NCBI RefSeq assembly: GCF_032854445.1
Contig: NC_088295.1
Location: 56,029,249-56,093,248 of the forward strand
Length of the DNA stretch: 64,000 nucleotides
Origin: Liolophura sinensis
Lineage: Eukaryota > Mollusca > Polyplacophora > Chitonida > Chitonidae
Direction of reading: 5' to 3'
Below the pieces are notes generated by a model. It searched no databases. It was not told where the DNA came from and was given only the letters and a program-made list of their open reading frames with translations. Positions 44,601-55,098 of this stretch are shown here, piece after piece. Every line of letters begins with the position of its first letter. Position 1 is the first letter of the stretch. The translations under genes were made by a program, and so were the position numbers.

Positions 44601-47600
44601 CAGTTCTCCAAATACTGGCTTTGCGATGGAAACGAGAAAGACACCGGATACGACTCAGGCCGGAACTTGGCGATCTAAAATACCTGTTCCAATTGACAAG
44701 TTAACAAATGGAAATTCAAGAACATCTGGACCTTCATCTTCAGATTCTGATATGGCAGCTGGAAAACTCCAAAATGTAACATCTTCAACAGCTAGAAAAG
44801 GAAATTTGACGTCAAGTAAAGACGAAAACCCCAGTCCTTCAAAAAATTCTTCCGAGTGGTCAACCTCTTCTGACGGCGGAAAATATATGCCCAAAAAGGT
44901 TACTTCCTCAACAATCAAAATCGGAAGATCTACACCTGCGAACTATGGAAGTTTTACACCTGCAAAAAGCGAAAAGTCCCCAAAGATCAGAAGTGGTATG
45001 CCCAAAAGTGGTATGGCTGCGTCAAGCAAAATCGGGAAGTCGGACACTGCAAGGCTCGCCTTGAAGAATGTAACTTCCCCTGCAACCACAAGTGGAAAAT
45101 CTATCCCAAGCAAGATGGCAAAAGCTCCACCAGTCAAAAGCGGAAAAGCTAGTTTTGTGCGAGACCAGTCCTTGTCTTCTTCGTCATCTGAGAATGCAAC
45201 TCTTGGTGTGAAGAACCTGAATTCTCCAACCATCAAACGCAGAAATTCAAAACCTGCGCAAAACAGATATTTGGCCTCCACTTCCTCTGACCTTGACCAC
45301 TCCGGTCGTAAGAATCCAACATTTCCACCAGTGAAATGCAGAAATACTCCACCCACCAAGCCAAGGAAGGTTCCAGAGAAAACAAACATCAAAACTGGAG
45401 AATGCAAACCCTTAAGGGTCCCTTCGCTGTCGTCTTCTTCCTCTGAAAATGCAAGTCGCAGAAAGCCCAAGCGTTCATCTACGCCAGTGTCCAACACTGA
45501 TTGCTTTGGTTGTATGAAAAATACATCTACACGAAGCGATAGCAGAAAACAACCACCAGCAAAGAATGCAAGGTCCAGTGCAAAAAGAGCCGAACTGTTT
45601 CCAGCTGAGAGTGCCAAAACCCGGAAAAGCAGACCGCCAATGCATTCGTTCACTGCACAAAGTGACACTGGCCCTGTGAAGAAAACAACTCCAGGAAAAG
45701 ACAACAGAAACTTACGACCAGCAAGAGGCAGAGGGTTGGCAACAAAGAAAACTACGACTGGAGCAGAAAAACATCGAACAGTTGAAAACGAAAGGTCTTT
45801 GCCCTTAAGAGTTCCATCTGCGTCATCGTCATCTTCTGAATACGAAAGCCAAATCCTGATGGAATTAACCTCACCAACAGGTAAACACATGAAAAGCGGA
45901 AAGTCGAGGCATTCCTCCACTCCGCAACCTGAAACTAATTATTTTGGTTGTATGAAGAAGACATCTTCACAAATCGAGAACAGGGGAATACCAAAAGGCA
46001 CACTGTCCAAAACTAATATAGGTGGCATATCCTCAAGGGGGACCACAATACATCGAACAAGCGGAAGGGCTTGGCCTTTAAAATCGTCGTCATCCTCTGA
46101 AAATGAATGTCGCAGCATTATGGATAAAACATCGAAGACGGATACAAACAGAAAGCCGAGGCTAGTCATTCCAAAATCTGAAAGTGGTGGCTTTGACTAC
46201 AGCAGTGAAACATCGCCACAAGCTGAATGCAGAATGTCACCGACAAAACAGGGCGAAAGAGACAGAACAACTAGAGCTCAGAAGTTTACAAGCGAAAAAG
46301 AAAAGCCACGATCAAGGGAATATGAAGTATCCTGGCCATTGAAAGTCCCGTCTGCGTCTTCTTCATCTTCTGAAAATGCAAGCGTCATCCTCATGGAAAT
46401 AACATCACCGAGAAGACGTTTGCCAACTCCCGAGCCCGACGTTGGTTGCTTTGATTGTATGAGTGAAACATCATGGCAACTTGCAAAGGAAAAAGCAGCA
46501 AAAAGCAGATACAGGGACAAAGATAAACGTTTGTCCTCTCAGAACAAAGGATGTTTCGAGTGTTTAGGTCTAAAATCTCCTCGGGCCACGTCTGCACAGG
46601 CTAAAATCGTCGTCCACGTGAAAAGCAGACCCTCCTCTTCCACTTCTTCAGCCTCTGACACTATAAGTCCCACCTTGGAGGGCAAGAAGCCCCTTGCATC
46701 TTGTTCAAACGTTGAACAGTTTCGCTCCGCTAGAGATACGGTGTCACCAACAGCCATCAAAGAAAATGTTCAACTGAGAAGAAATAAAAAGTCACTAAAA
46801 GAAACATCTAACGCAAAGGAAAAGGCAACGCCAGACTTAAGTGAAAGTCCAATGTCGGACAGACGTGATATACCAACACCTGTCTCAAGAGAAGAGTCAC
46901 TATCAGACTCATATGAAAAGGCATCATCAGATGAACATGAAAAACCTTTGTCACACACAAGTGAAATGTATTCCCCAGAGAGAAGAGAAAAACAATCAAG
47001 TGAGAAGAGTGAAACAATAGCAGCAGAGAGGCCTCCATCGGGCAGTAGTAAAAATCCGCCATCGGACTCAGACAAGAAGCCTTCATCAGGCAGAAATGAA
47101 AAGCTTGCATCAACCACAATTGATCAGTCCAGCTGTCGAAGACAACAGTCTTTGTCTTCCTCATCATCGGACAGCGCTGCAAGCCGCATCCTGATGGAAA
47201 TAACGTCTCCAACACCTAGGTACAGAAAGAGATATGTCAGTAACATCGCAAACTTTTCATCAGCTGGAAGTCGAAAGACCAGTCCTCGAAAAGGCCGTCC
47301 GTTGTCTTCACCATCGCCTGACCTCACTAATTTCATCCCAGATTGTATAAGGTCTCCGGAGACGGACGAACGAGAGTTCAGATCAGCAAAAGAAACTGCT
47401 TCTTTATCCTCAACTGAAAACATCAGCCAGGTTGATGACAGTGCTCTTCAGAAGAACCAGTCTTCTACTGTGACAAAGCTCATTAATATGATGTCCAAGG
47501 AATCTCTGTCTGCCGCCCAACCTTCAACAACCCAAGGTCACGGGCAGTCAACTGGCATTGTAGGATATACCGTCGACGCATCAGCCCAAACTGACAACAG

Positions 47601-48833
47601 GGGTAAGTGAATCACACCTAGAATAGCTCAGGATAAATTTTTAAAAAATTATCAAGGCTTCTATTTAGACATGTTATTCAGTAGACATTCCGTAGGACAA
47701 AAAGCCAATATTTTACTATGTATTTGTCACACAAAGCGTTACGAAATGCTAGTATTCGAAAGTATGTGTTGCTTATCAGCTGGGATTATTGGGAAGCTTA
47801 ACTCAAAAGTCAGTAAGAGAGGTCACCTGCGTATAATGCATTTTCACAACATTTGCTTTCATAATTTGGATTAGTTTTTAGGGCCACAACTAGTGTTGTG
47901 TGGTATACATTAGTCAACTACGAGAGAAAAGTAACGTCCCAGAAACTTGATTATTGCAATTTGTCTGAGATATTACAAATGTTCACCGTGTTAGGATGAA
48001 TTGTATTTCTCATGAGCTTTACTAAATAATACTTTTATTCTGCTGCCTGAAGGTTATGTGTAAAATTTACCATTTCCTATTCCTTCGCAGGTTCCTCAGA
48101 TGATTTAAATGAAAACGAGGACTACAGTCGAAAGGGCCTCCGGACCTACTCCCCTCCGCATTGCGATCTCTATCCTCCGAGTTCTTGCATGAAGATTTCA
48201 GAAACATCCGACACAAACCGTATTAAGGTCAGCGCTGATAAAGACGCCCAGCTTTCCAAGAATAAAGGAAAAGGAAAGGACAATTCGTCCATGAGGCCTT
48301 ACGCTTTGCACAGAACAAACGTCAAAGGGAAGGGAGAAGAAACGATGGAAGCTAACCCCTGTCAGCAAGGAGCAGATCACGATTTCCAAGGTTTAGATGA
48401 TGTGAAGAAAGTGTCGAGATCAGAGGCAGTTCCTGACCTAACCCGGTTCAGGGGTATTCCTGAGACGCCGGCTCATTCTCATCAACCTGTGTTTCCCCCG
48501 ATCTCTCCTGTACACAGGTACAAGACAACGTTTCAGCCCGACCACTTCAGACCGAGAGAGATCTTCGATGATGACAGCACTCCGGACATCCGAGATGTGG
48601 AGTGGGTTGCCAGACAATGTGAGATAAATGAGGCACGACGCCAAGCTTACCGTCACCCAGTACCCACCCCTCGAGGCAGAGCTCCCGGCAACCGCCAAGA
48701 GCGTAGCCCTGTCCACCGAGTGAATGATCCCCCGCTTCATCCCAGACCAAGGACCATCATCAGAGTTGTCATCAAGCGCTGGAGAAGAGCGAGGGCTTGG
48801 CTGACACGATGCTGTAGCTGTGAAGCTGATTAG
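41549..48833 (+). CDS. Large Ser/Lys/Pro-rich modular disordered protein, 1381 residues, unknown family
   Basis: Three coding exons: 41549-41606, 44258-47602, 48091-48833; phases 1 and 1 join cleanly. No globular domain, signal peptide or membrane segment is visible. Features in order: PPSY at 39-42; SKIP and SNIP at 118-127 and SKIP at 159-162, the SxIP form used by EB1-binding microtubule tip proteins; then about seven degenerate modules of 80-130 residues from about 320 to 1080. A typical module has PLRVPSASSSSSENAS, then ILMEITSP, basic spacers with TP/SP sites, and CFxCM plus TS. The C-terminus (about 1355-1381) is strongly basic with RVVIKRWRRARAW and ends CCSCEAD. I infer a phosphorylated cytoskeletal or membrane-peripheral scaffold; no homolog is recognised. 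Confidence 0.88.
43582..43693 (+). mobile_element. Small foldback element
   Basis: Ends ctttagttaaaagttacaag and its inverted match cttgtaacttctgactaaag. Internally gaagttacaagtt is followed at once by its exact inverse. No ORF. Confidence 0.68.
43993..44202 (+). mobile_element. MITE-like element ending in the Ser-rich gene acceptor region
   Basis: gggccgattttctgacttaa at one end and ttaagtcggaaagggctttg then ggaatcggtccc at the other, giving imperfect terminal inverted repeats. Its right end is 55 bp before the 3345-nt exon. Confidence 0.65.
44258..47602 (+). CDS. Ser-rich protein main exon (residues 20-1135)
   Basis: 3345 nt without a stop. Module starts near 45162, 45415, 45807, 46081, 46342, 46624 and 47143. 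Cys motifs: DCFGCMKNTS (about 45498), NYFGCMKKTS (45937), GCFDCMSETS (46444) and GCFECLGLKS (46550), with degenerate GGFDYSSETS and NFIPDCIRSP. Ends AQTDNRG at gtaagt. Confidence 0.92.
48091..48833 (+). CDS. Ser-rich protein terminal exon
   Basis: Joins as G|SSDDLNENEDYSRKG. Contains a proline/arginine-rich stretch (HPVPTPRGRAPGNR), an acidic patch FDDDSTPDIRDVEW, and the basic CCSC tail. Stop TAG 48831-48833. Confidence 0.9.
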
Positions 48834-49440
48834 TTTGGAGGTATGCAATTAACAAACTTTCATATCTTGAAAGAGCATAGATCTAAACAGGTAAATTTAG
48901 ATTTTTAGATTTTTCTTATCCTTTTTTGTTTTTTTTGGTCTCTCCAGTGGACAATGCCTTTGCAACAGAATTTTTCCTAAAAGTGTATCAAAATTATTAA
49001 ATTCATACACGCAGAGCATTTAGGATAAACACATTGTATATTTTATTTGTATTATGATTAGGTATCGAAATATTTATTTGATTTTCTATTTTGAGAATTT
49101 GGTAACGTCAGTAATTATTTTAAACCTTAGCTTGAATTAAACTTAGAGTAGAATATTAGTTAAAAATGTTAAAAGTAAAGCAATCAACTCTTGACAAAAT
49201 ATTAGTTAAAAAATTATTGATTTTTGTGGAATAACTTTATTGATATATTTGATTTTAAGGTGTGTCATTTTTGAGCTGCTGCCCAGTGTACTGTTTTAAC
49301 TGGAATTTGAATTTTTCAATTTTTGTATTTACAGTGATGTTCTACATCTAAACATAACTTTACAATGTACTTTTTAGCACATATACAGGAAGAGTTAACA
49401 ATTGTTTTATACACGTATCCAGCACTTGTAACAATGGTAT
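48834..49440 (+). other. Downstream flank or 3' UTR of Ser-rich gene
   Basis: AT-rich, no ORF. attaaa words at 48995 and near 49136 are possible weak poly(A) signals; no strong AATAAA. Confidence 0.35.
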
Positions 49441-50960
49441 TCACCTGTTTTGAGACTTTGTAGTGATGTTATACAGCAAAACCAGCACGTAGCAATAGTG
49501 GTTTTACCTAACAGGGACTCTGTAGTGATGTTATATACCAAAACCAGCACGTAGCAATGGTGGTTTTACCTAACAGGGAGATTGTAACGGTTTTAAGCTC
49601 CCAACCAGCACTAAGTAATAGTGCTGTTTTACTAACAAGGACTTGGTAGCGGTATTAAACACCCAACAACCACTTTACAATTATGATATTTTCCTATCCA
49701 CGGCTTTTGTAGCGGTGTCATACACCAGACAACCATTTTGCAGTTGTACTGTATTCATATCCACGGCTTTTGTAGCGGCATTGTTCACCCAACCACCCAA
49801 CAGTGCTATTTTCCCAACCAGGACTTTATGGGATTGTTATACACCCAACCAGCACTTAGCAAAAGTGTTCTCTGCCTATCTGGGATTTTGTATGTGCGTT
49901 TTACACCAAGCCTGCACTTGTAATAGTGCTATTTGCCTAACGAGGACTTTGTTATTGTTATAGTGTTATTTACCCAACAAAAATTTTACAATAATTGTAC
50001 TAACCAGGATTTTGTACTGATGCTGCATATTCCTCCAGTTCGTTTAAATAGTATATTCTTTTACTCACCTGTCTAGGATTTTATACCTGATTTATACACC
50101 AAACAAGCTATTGTTATTTACCTAATGAGAACATTTGGTAATGTTATTTAACCAACCAGCATTTTGCACTAGAGCTGTTGACCTAAACAACATTTTGTAG
50201 AGGTGTTATTCAACCATACTTTATATCCAACTAGGCATAATAATGTTTTTCTTATTTTCTTTGCATTTTACCTAACTAGGACTTTGTGGTGATGTTATTA
50301 ACCCAACCAGCACATAATGCTCTTTACCCAATCAGGACTTTTTGAATTAGCGGTGTTGCACACCCGACCAGTAAATATTCAGTAGTGCTATTTACCTAAC
50401 TAGGGCTTTATGGCAGTGTTAACAACATTTAACAATATTTTTTTCCTTTACCAGAATAGTTCATTGTAGTGGTGTTATACACCAAGCTACCATTTGTTAA
50501 TGGTGCTGTTTAACTAAATAAGGTTTGGTAGCAGAGTATTACTCTTGACCACCACTTTGCAAGTAGTGCAATTATACTAACCAGGCTTTTTGCAGTGGTG
50601 TTTTACTCGTAACTATCACCGAGCGGTGGTGCTAATTACCTGACTAGGACAGTTTAGTAGTGCCTTACCAGTGCTTTACATTGATATTATACGTCTAACG
50701 GGTACTTAACAATGGTGTTATTTACCTATCCAGGGCGTAAGCATGGTGCTTAGTTTCCAGAATGTTACACTGGTTATATACACTTAAAACACTGTAACGT
50801 AGTGTTCAAAGATGTTATAGTGGTGCTTCATTGACTTAACTGGGCAATTTCGTAACTTCTTGACCAGGAACTTACTTTGGTACACACGGCTGTAGTGTTC
50901 GTCTGACCGGACCCTTTTATCAGTGTTTATCGTCTTACTAATCTATTGCATGTATTTACA
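49440..50960 (+). repeat. Decayed satellite, about 60-63 bp unit
   Basis: Recurring accagcac(g/t)tagcaatagtg, then gctatttacctaacyaggac and tttgtagtgatgttatacac. The best copies lie at 49470-49930; they become barely recognisable toward 50960. Confidence 0.85.
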
Positions 50961-51479
50961 ATGTTTGCCTTCCAGGAACATTATACAATGTGTGTATCAC
51001 CCGACTAGAACATGAATAAGTCGTTGCGTAAAATTCCAATGTTTGCACCATGAGGTCTACAACCCTTGACTTTTAACCTTTCAAGGACTTTGAATACTTT
51101 GCAGACCAAACGTTCGCCTTACAGGAACATCATGTAAATGTGTGACTGGCTTGACAAATAACATTGCATGCAGTCTCAGTGCTGGCCTTGTCGGACTCAA
51201 TTCAGTGTTCATGGTCTCAAGGTCAATGCACAAAAGGACAATTTATGACTTACATGTACTTGATCATCATGGACGTGTTATTGGTCCAACATATAACCAT
51301 GCGTGCAGTCAACCCCAGTCTCCCTCCCGAAATTTTATACATGGTTATTACTTTGCAGTGGAAGTGTTTTTCATACCAGAGCTTCAACCTAACGTTATGC
51401 GCCCTACAATGACTGTTCATGGAGTGACTATTACCGGATTTTCACACCAGTGACATGGTTTAACGTGTCACAACTTCAC
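50961..51479 (+). other. Degenerate join between two satellite fields
   Basis: Scattered words (ggaacattatacaatg, tttgccttccaggaac, ggaacatcatgtaaatgtg) resemble both fields, suggesting an older common array. Confidence 0.5.
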
Positions 51480-52250
51480 GCCAGCTTTATTTGCTGGACG
51501 AGGATATTCCATGTGGTGCCCATGTTTTTCTCACGGGTGGCAATGTATGTCTTACCGGAATGAAAACAATGCACGCAGTGACAATGTTTGTCTTACCGAT
51601 TTTCGCTCCAGTATTAATCTCTGGACGAGAACATTGCATACAGTGGCAATGTTTGTCTTATCAGTGGCAATATTTGACTTATCGGTAACAATGTGTGTCT
51701 TACTAAAACTTCACGCCAGTATTAATCTCTGGACGAGAACATTGCATACAGTGGCGATGTCGTATCAATGGCAATGTTTGTCTTATCACTGGCAATGTTT
51801 GTTTTACTGGGACTTCACACCAGTATTAATATAAGGACCAGAACATTGCCTTCAGTGGCAATATTTGAATTATCGGTGACAATGTGTATTTTACCAGGAC
51901 TTCACGCCAGTATTAATCTGTGGACCAGAACATTGCCTATATTGGCAATATTTGGCTCATTGATGACAATGTTTGTCTTACCAAGACCCCACGCCAGTAT
52001 TTATGTGGACGAGAACATTGTAAAACTATGGCTATGTTTGCCTCACCGGAACTTCACGCCAGATTTGATCTCTGAAGCACAACATTGCTTGCTGTGGCAT
52101 TGTTTGTCTTACCTGGACTTCACGCTCGATTATTCGCTTTATAAATATATTCCTTGCGATGGCAAAGTTCGTCTTACTGGAATTTCACATCAGTCTTATG
52201 TGTTCTTATAATCTTATAAGGACTTTCCATCTGGTGACAGTGTTTGTCAT
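51480..52250 (+). repeat. Second satellite field with nested 22-24 bp subunits
   Basis: Larger blocks begin cttcacgccagtattaatct and continue ggacgagaacattgcataca. These alternate with runs of the short unit agtggcaatgtttgtcttat. Block spacing varies from about 60 to 110 bp. Confidence 0.85.
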
Positions 52251-53004
52251 TGCTGAAATTTACCCCTGAGTGTCCCCTTTTACAATGGAATAACTTTTCA
52301 GTTGCATCGATGAAATATGCTAATTTATGACAGGTGCATACTTACTCACAGTCGCTCATCTGCGATCTTAGTTGCCCATTCCTAAAAATGACTTTTGCGG
52401 CTTCAGTAAAAAGATTTGATAAGGTTTAAAAACGAAATACATATATTGACATGCAGTAACATTTTGGTGATTTATATATTTATAATTATAATATTTTTTA
52501 TAACTAAATATTTACATGCATTTTTTTGGCATTACTTTGTGATAGTATGTTGGTGACATTCATACACTCGATGTCCGTAATTTGTGATACTACCTGTGCA
52601 TTATTTAGACGTGCTTATTTTGTGTATAATAAGGTTTTCTTTGATAGTGTTGAAAGTTTTTAAAACTAAATAAATGTTTATGTTTGAATATTTTTGTTAT
52701 AAATGTAGCAATTTTTATTCATTTGAATATGTATATTGTTGTAATTATGTAAATTAGGTTATTGCTTATTTGTCCATTCTTAAAAATGATTTATTATAAT
52801 TTAGGATATTACATAGATATATTTTTGTTGTTATTGCGTCGGAACATTTCGTCGTGATATACGTTAATGTAAACTACATATATTTTTGTAATAACATATT
52901 GATGACAAATGATGTGACCTTTTCTGTAATAAATATTTTTTTTATCTGTGAATCGTATTTCCATGTAACCTTTGGATGATTTTTAACTTTTAAAAGACTG
53001 ATAG

Positions 53005-53236
53005 ATTGATTGAATGATTGGTGTTTAACGACGTATTGCAGATTTTTTCGTTTATATGACGGCAGTCACGTTTATGGGTGGATAAATTCAGCTAGAGTGC
53101 TCGGAGTAAACCACAGATCTTAGCCAGGTACGTAATAATCCTCCTGACTAAGAAGAGCTGGACTCGAACCTGCGACCTCATTGGTCAAAAGCGTGAATGT
53201 CGATGCGTAATAGACATGTCACCCAGCGAGGCCCCT
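53005..53236 (-). mobile_element. Variant SINE related to family A
   Basis: Tail gattgattgaatgattggtg, body tttatatgacggcagtcacg, head with ctggactcgaacctgcgacc (B box, minus strand) and gcgaggcccc. Confidence 0.72.
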
Positions 53237-53304
53237 AAGGCACGCTAATGAGCATGTACTTAGTATACATTGCAGGATTAACTTCTGTTTCCTAGACCCC
53301 AAAA

Positions 53305-53498
53305 TGCACTCTCATAAAAAAAAACAACTGTTGTTTGAGTGATGCTAGAATGGATTCTGATATTGCAGCAGATTTTTTTTTTGTTAAAAATAACACACAT
53401 ACTCTATTAACATAATAACATTAACATAACACGTTCTAGCATCACTCAGGCAACACACTTTCTGTTAATATTAACAGACTAATGTTTTGAGTGATAAT
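53305..53498 (+). mobile_element. Foldback MITE, GAGTGATGCTAGAA family, copy 1
   Basis: Left arm ctgttgtttgagtgatgctagaatgg; right arm ttctagcatcactcaggcaac. No coding sequence. Same family as 55477-55741. Confidence 0.75.
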
Positions 53499-54196
53499 CA
53501 GGTCTAAACAAACCCATAATAAATGTACAGGTTCAACCAAGCTGAATGGTATCATTGACTTAGGAGGTATTGTAAGTTACAACAGCCTGGACAGAGGACG
53601 CAGGGCAGCACAAAAACCGAATTCCTGTATACCTCCCTTCGGATGAAGACATGTAATTAGACGCACAATGTAAATGATTGCCCGGTGTTTGCACATCGTT
53701 CAGGTGCTAGATTATAATTCAGGCTGACCACTTCAAATGAGACGTACCTTTACACCATACATCTTCAGGTGTGCGTGGCAAGCTTCTTGACGTAAGGTCG
53801 GTGGAGAGTAAACAAGAGCAAGATTCGAACACTCGTTCTTTCTTGTCATTCGCTAGTGGTCTGAATGGAGGCAATATAGATCAACGGGACAACGAATGCC
53901 GTTTTGTTCGTACAAAAAGGCACTCTACATGTTTCGTCGTTAGAGTTCTTTTATGGTTATAATAATCGACTTATATTATCTCGTTTGGGAATATCGTAAT
54001 TTGGACTTATTACCGCCTATAATGTCTGCTTTTGTTTAAACAAAGCAAAAAAAGAAAAAATAAGTTCATCTACGTGAATGGTGACAAATTGGCGGAATTT
54101 GTGATCAAACTGACGATGTGTATAAAGGAGGTTAAAAAGCTGCAATGTGACCTGACAAGCCAATGGCTTTCCTCTCCAGTCTAAACGTCAATGACG

Positions 54197-54480
54197 ATAT
54201 TTATTTATTTATTTATTTCATTACGAAGTTTTACGTCGTACTCAAGAATATTCCATTTAGACGACGACGGCCAGCATTATATGGTGGTTGGGGGTGGTGG
54301 GGGGGGGGGGGAGCTGGGCAGAAGCGGGGGTAAACCGAGAACCGTCCGCAGGTTTCAGCCAGACCTTAGCGAGTTCGGCCGAAGAGGAGGCTAGCATGAG
54401 CTGGCCTTGAACTCACAGGGTTCGCAGTGGTGGGAGGCTCGTGTGTCATTGTACTGCGCTAGCACGCTAACCATGCATGC
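54197..54480 (-). mobile_element. SINE family A, full-length copy with a G-run
   Basis: tatttatttatttatttcat tail to ctagcacgctaaccatgcat head. Carries a run of 13 or more G near 54299-54311. Confidence 0.9.
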
Positions 54481-54837
54481 ACCAGGGCGTGTGAATTAAA
54501 TTTAACAGAATTTAGAAATGTGTCAGTTACGTGTACGATATACAGCATATAGACGCTGTTTACAATTCTTTACAATTCAGGAAGAAGTGAAGCCATGTTT
54601 ACATTGATGGAGTTACATTTATTCTTATAAAGCCCTCCACAAGAATGTATGCCGTATAAATGTATGAGTGAATAGCGAACAGGTTCACTGGGTATACGCC
54701 CAGTAGACATCATTATGGTGACATTCACAGCGTAATGTGCAAAATTCACACGAAGTGATCGGCCTTACACACTAGTATTGAATATGAATACATATCTCTG
54801 CGCAGAAAGGAAGGCCTGTAGAAGACTGGAAAAGTCT

Positions 54838-54940
54838 GTATGCTTATAGCTATCTTCTGTATACGTTGAGGTAGCTTATAGCTGTCTTTTTTGTACGTTG
54901 AGGTAACTTATAGGTATCTTATGTGTACGCTAAGGTATTC
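54838..54940 (+). repeat. About 34-bp tandem repeat, three copies
   Basis: agcttatagctatcttctgt plus atacgttgaggta, repeated three times with changes, about 90 bp before the mucin-like gene start. Confidence 0.88.
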
Positions 54941-54996
54941 AGGGCTAATCTGTTCTATAACAACTTCCTTGACGGGGTATGACGAAAGTAACAGCA

Positions 54997-55002
54997 TATA
55001 AA
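54997..55002 (+). promoter_or_regulatory. Possible TATA box of the mucin-like gene
   Basis: TATAAA in agcatataaactgc, but only 24 bp before the first ATG. If used, transcription would start about at that ATG and translation would begin at the second Met (55035). Confidence 0.35.
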
Positions 55003-55025
55003 CTGCATCCACCAGTGCAGTACAG

Positions 55026-55098
55026 ATGGTGGACATGGCACTGTTTGGGAATCTCCGTTTGATTTTAGCTGTGGCCGTCCACTTAGGACTCCAACTCG
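55026..55098 (+). CDS. Mucin-like protein exon 1: signal peptide
   Basis: 24 codons plus one base, donor gtaagt. Two possible starts, 55026 and 55035; the latter gives a more compact signal peptide (MALFGNLRLILAVAVHLGL). Confidence 0.78.

Larger units (their letters stand above)
52251..55020. other. Intergenic region, no gene seen
   Basis: Very AT-rich at 52.3-53.0 kb. Then a variant SINE (53005), a foldback MITE (53305), a family A SINE (54197) and a 34-bp triplicate (54838). ORFs are short and unsupported. Confidence 0.65.

Noticed and set aside
44943-45920. 325-codon open frame on the minus strand, antisense to the Ser-rich exon
   Set aside because: It is the reverse reading of Ser/Lys-rich codons (TCT/TCA, AAA/AAG), which rarely give stops in that frame. 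No splice, promoter or domain support.
51142-52211. Overlapping + strand ORFs of 80-147 codons
   Set aside because: Made by the satellite field; repeated LWTRTLHTVAMFVLSV-type peptides without splice or start context.
53771-53962. 63-codon + strand ORF
   Set aside because: No promoter, splice sites or recognisable features; composition like the flanks.
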